Part shown: one piece after another, positions 16,753 to 16,917 of the stretch
How positions within the stretch are numbered: the stretch's first letter is position 1
Layout of the letters: each line of letters opens with the position of its first letter
NCBI GenBank assembly: GCA_029779995.1
Contig: JAKOZM010000493.1
Location: forward strand, 1-16,917
Reading direction: 5' to 3'
DNA length: 16,917 nucleotides
Source: Actinomycetes bacterium
GTDB lineage: Bacteria; Actinomycetota; Actinomycetes; S36-B12; UBA10799
The notes under the pieces: generated by a model
Database searches by the model: none
What the model saw: only the letters and a program-made list of their open reading frames with translations
Told to the model about the DNA's origin: nothing
Translations under genes and position numbers: made by a program

Positions 16753-16917
16753 CTACACGAGGTCGATCGCGGACCCCATCGAAGCCTCGATCTCAGCGGC
16801 GATCTTCTCCACCGTGGCCGCGTCGACGGCCGAGTCGACGGTCAAGGCGATCAGCGCCTGACTGGTCGCGGCGTCGCGCCCGACCTGCATGTTGGCGATG
16901 TTGACCCCGGCCGCGCC
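16753..16917 (-). CDS. serA: D-3-phosphoglycerate dehydrogenase, C-terminal end (partial)
   Basis: The last 54 codons and stop of a gene entering from the right. The translation, AGVNIANMQVGRDAATSQALIALTVDS... ending MGSAIDLV, matches the end of a C-terminal ACT domain as in SerA, including the GVNIANMQVGR strand-helix. SerA makes the first oxidation of the phosphorylated serine pathway, and its ACT domain binds serine as inhibitor. The catalytic part lies outside the window, so another ACT-ending protein cannot be excluded. The location supports SerA, since serA precedes leuB in many actinobacteria. Confidence 0.75.
   Translation of the reverse strand, partial: GAAGVNIANMQVGRDAATSQALIALTVDSAVDAATVEKIAAEIEASMGSAIDLV

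Overview
The window is GC-rich, densely coded bacterial DNA. It looks like Actinomycetota: there are many GTG starts, a long class-2 LeuA, the order leuB-ilvE-cimA-FAH-gltX, and many starts preceded at 6-8 nt by a TAnnnT-type -10 box with no Shine-Dalgarno (leaderless transcripts). I cannot name the genus.

Layout, left to right. tRNA-Glu(CTC) and tRNA-Gln(CTG) lie together on the minus strand. A plus-strand pair follows, a FIST-domain sensor translationally coupled to a PAS-GGDEF-EAL cyclic-di-GMP enzyme. A minus-strand block then reads right to left as leuB, ilvE, cimA, a fumarylacetoacetate-hydrolase (FAH) family protein and gltX. About 820 bp without a clear gene separate leuB from the next plus-strand genes. 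That gap holds two related inverted repeats, a possible 37-aa ORF and a 71-bp tandem repeat of about 3.5 copies. The plus-strand genes are a stand-alone NIL-domain protein, leuA, a secreted subtilisin-like protease, a 54-aa membrane protein and a short-chain dehydrogenase split by a frameshift. On the minus strand the window ends with glutamate decarboxylase and the 3' end of serA.

The core is branched-chain amino acid supply: LeuA and LeuB for leucine, CimA for the citramalate route to isoleucine, and IlvE for the final transamination. Both acyl-condensing enzymes (LeuA and CimA) have their own short leader peptide. The leuA leader is a 13-codon leaderless ORF with three consecutive Leu codons, and its GGG-CTC-CTG stretch is a perfect 9-nt complement of the leuA ribosome-binding site. 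The cimA leader is a 12-codon ORF with Leu-Ile-Ile and a third Ile, followed by a stop-overlapping hairpin and a strong intrinsic terminator with a five-T tract just before the cimA ribosome-binding site. I regard these two leaders as the most interesting content of the window. I recall a conserved RNA element being described upstream of actinobacterial leuA, but I know of no described attenuator before cimA.

Other items worth a look are a nested palindrome over the FAH-gltX promoter, the FIST/c-di-GMP module lying between gltX and the two tRNAs that GltX charges, the 71-bp repeat array, and operator-like palindromes in the NIL and protease promoters.
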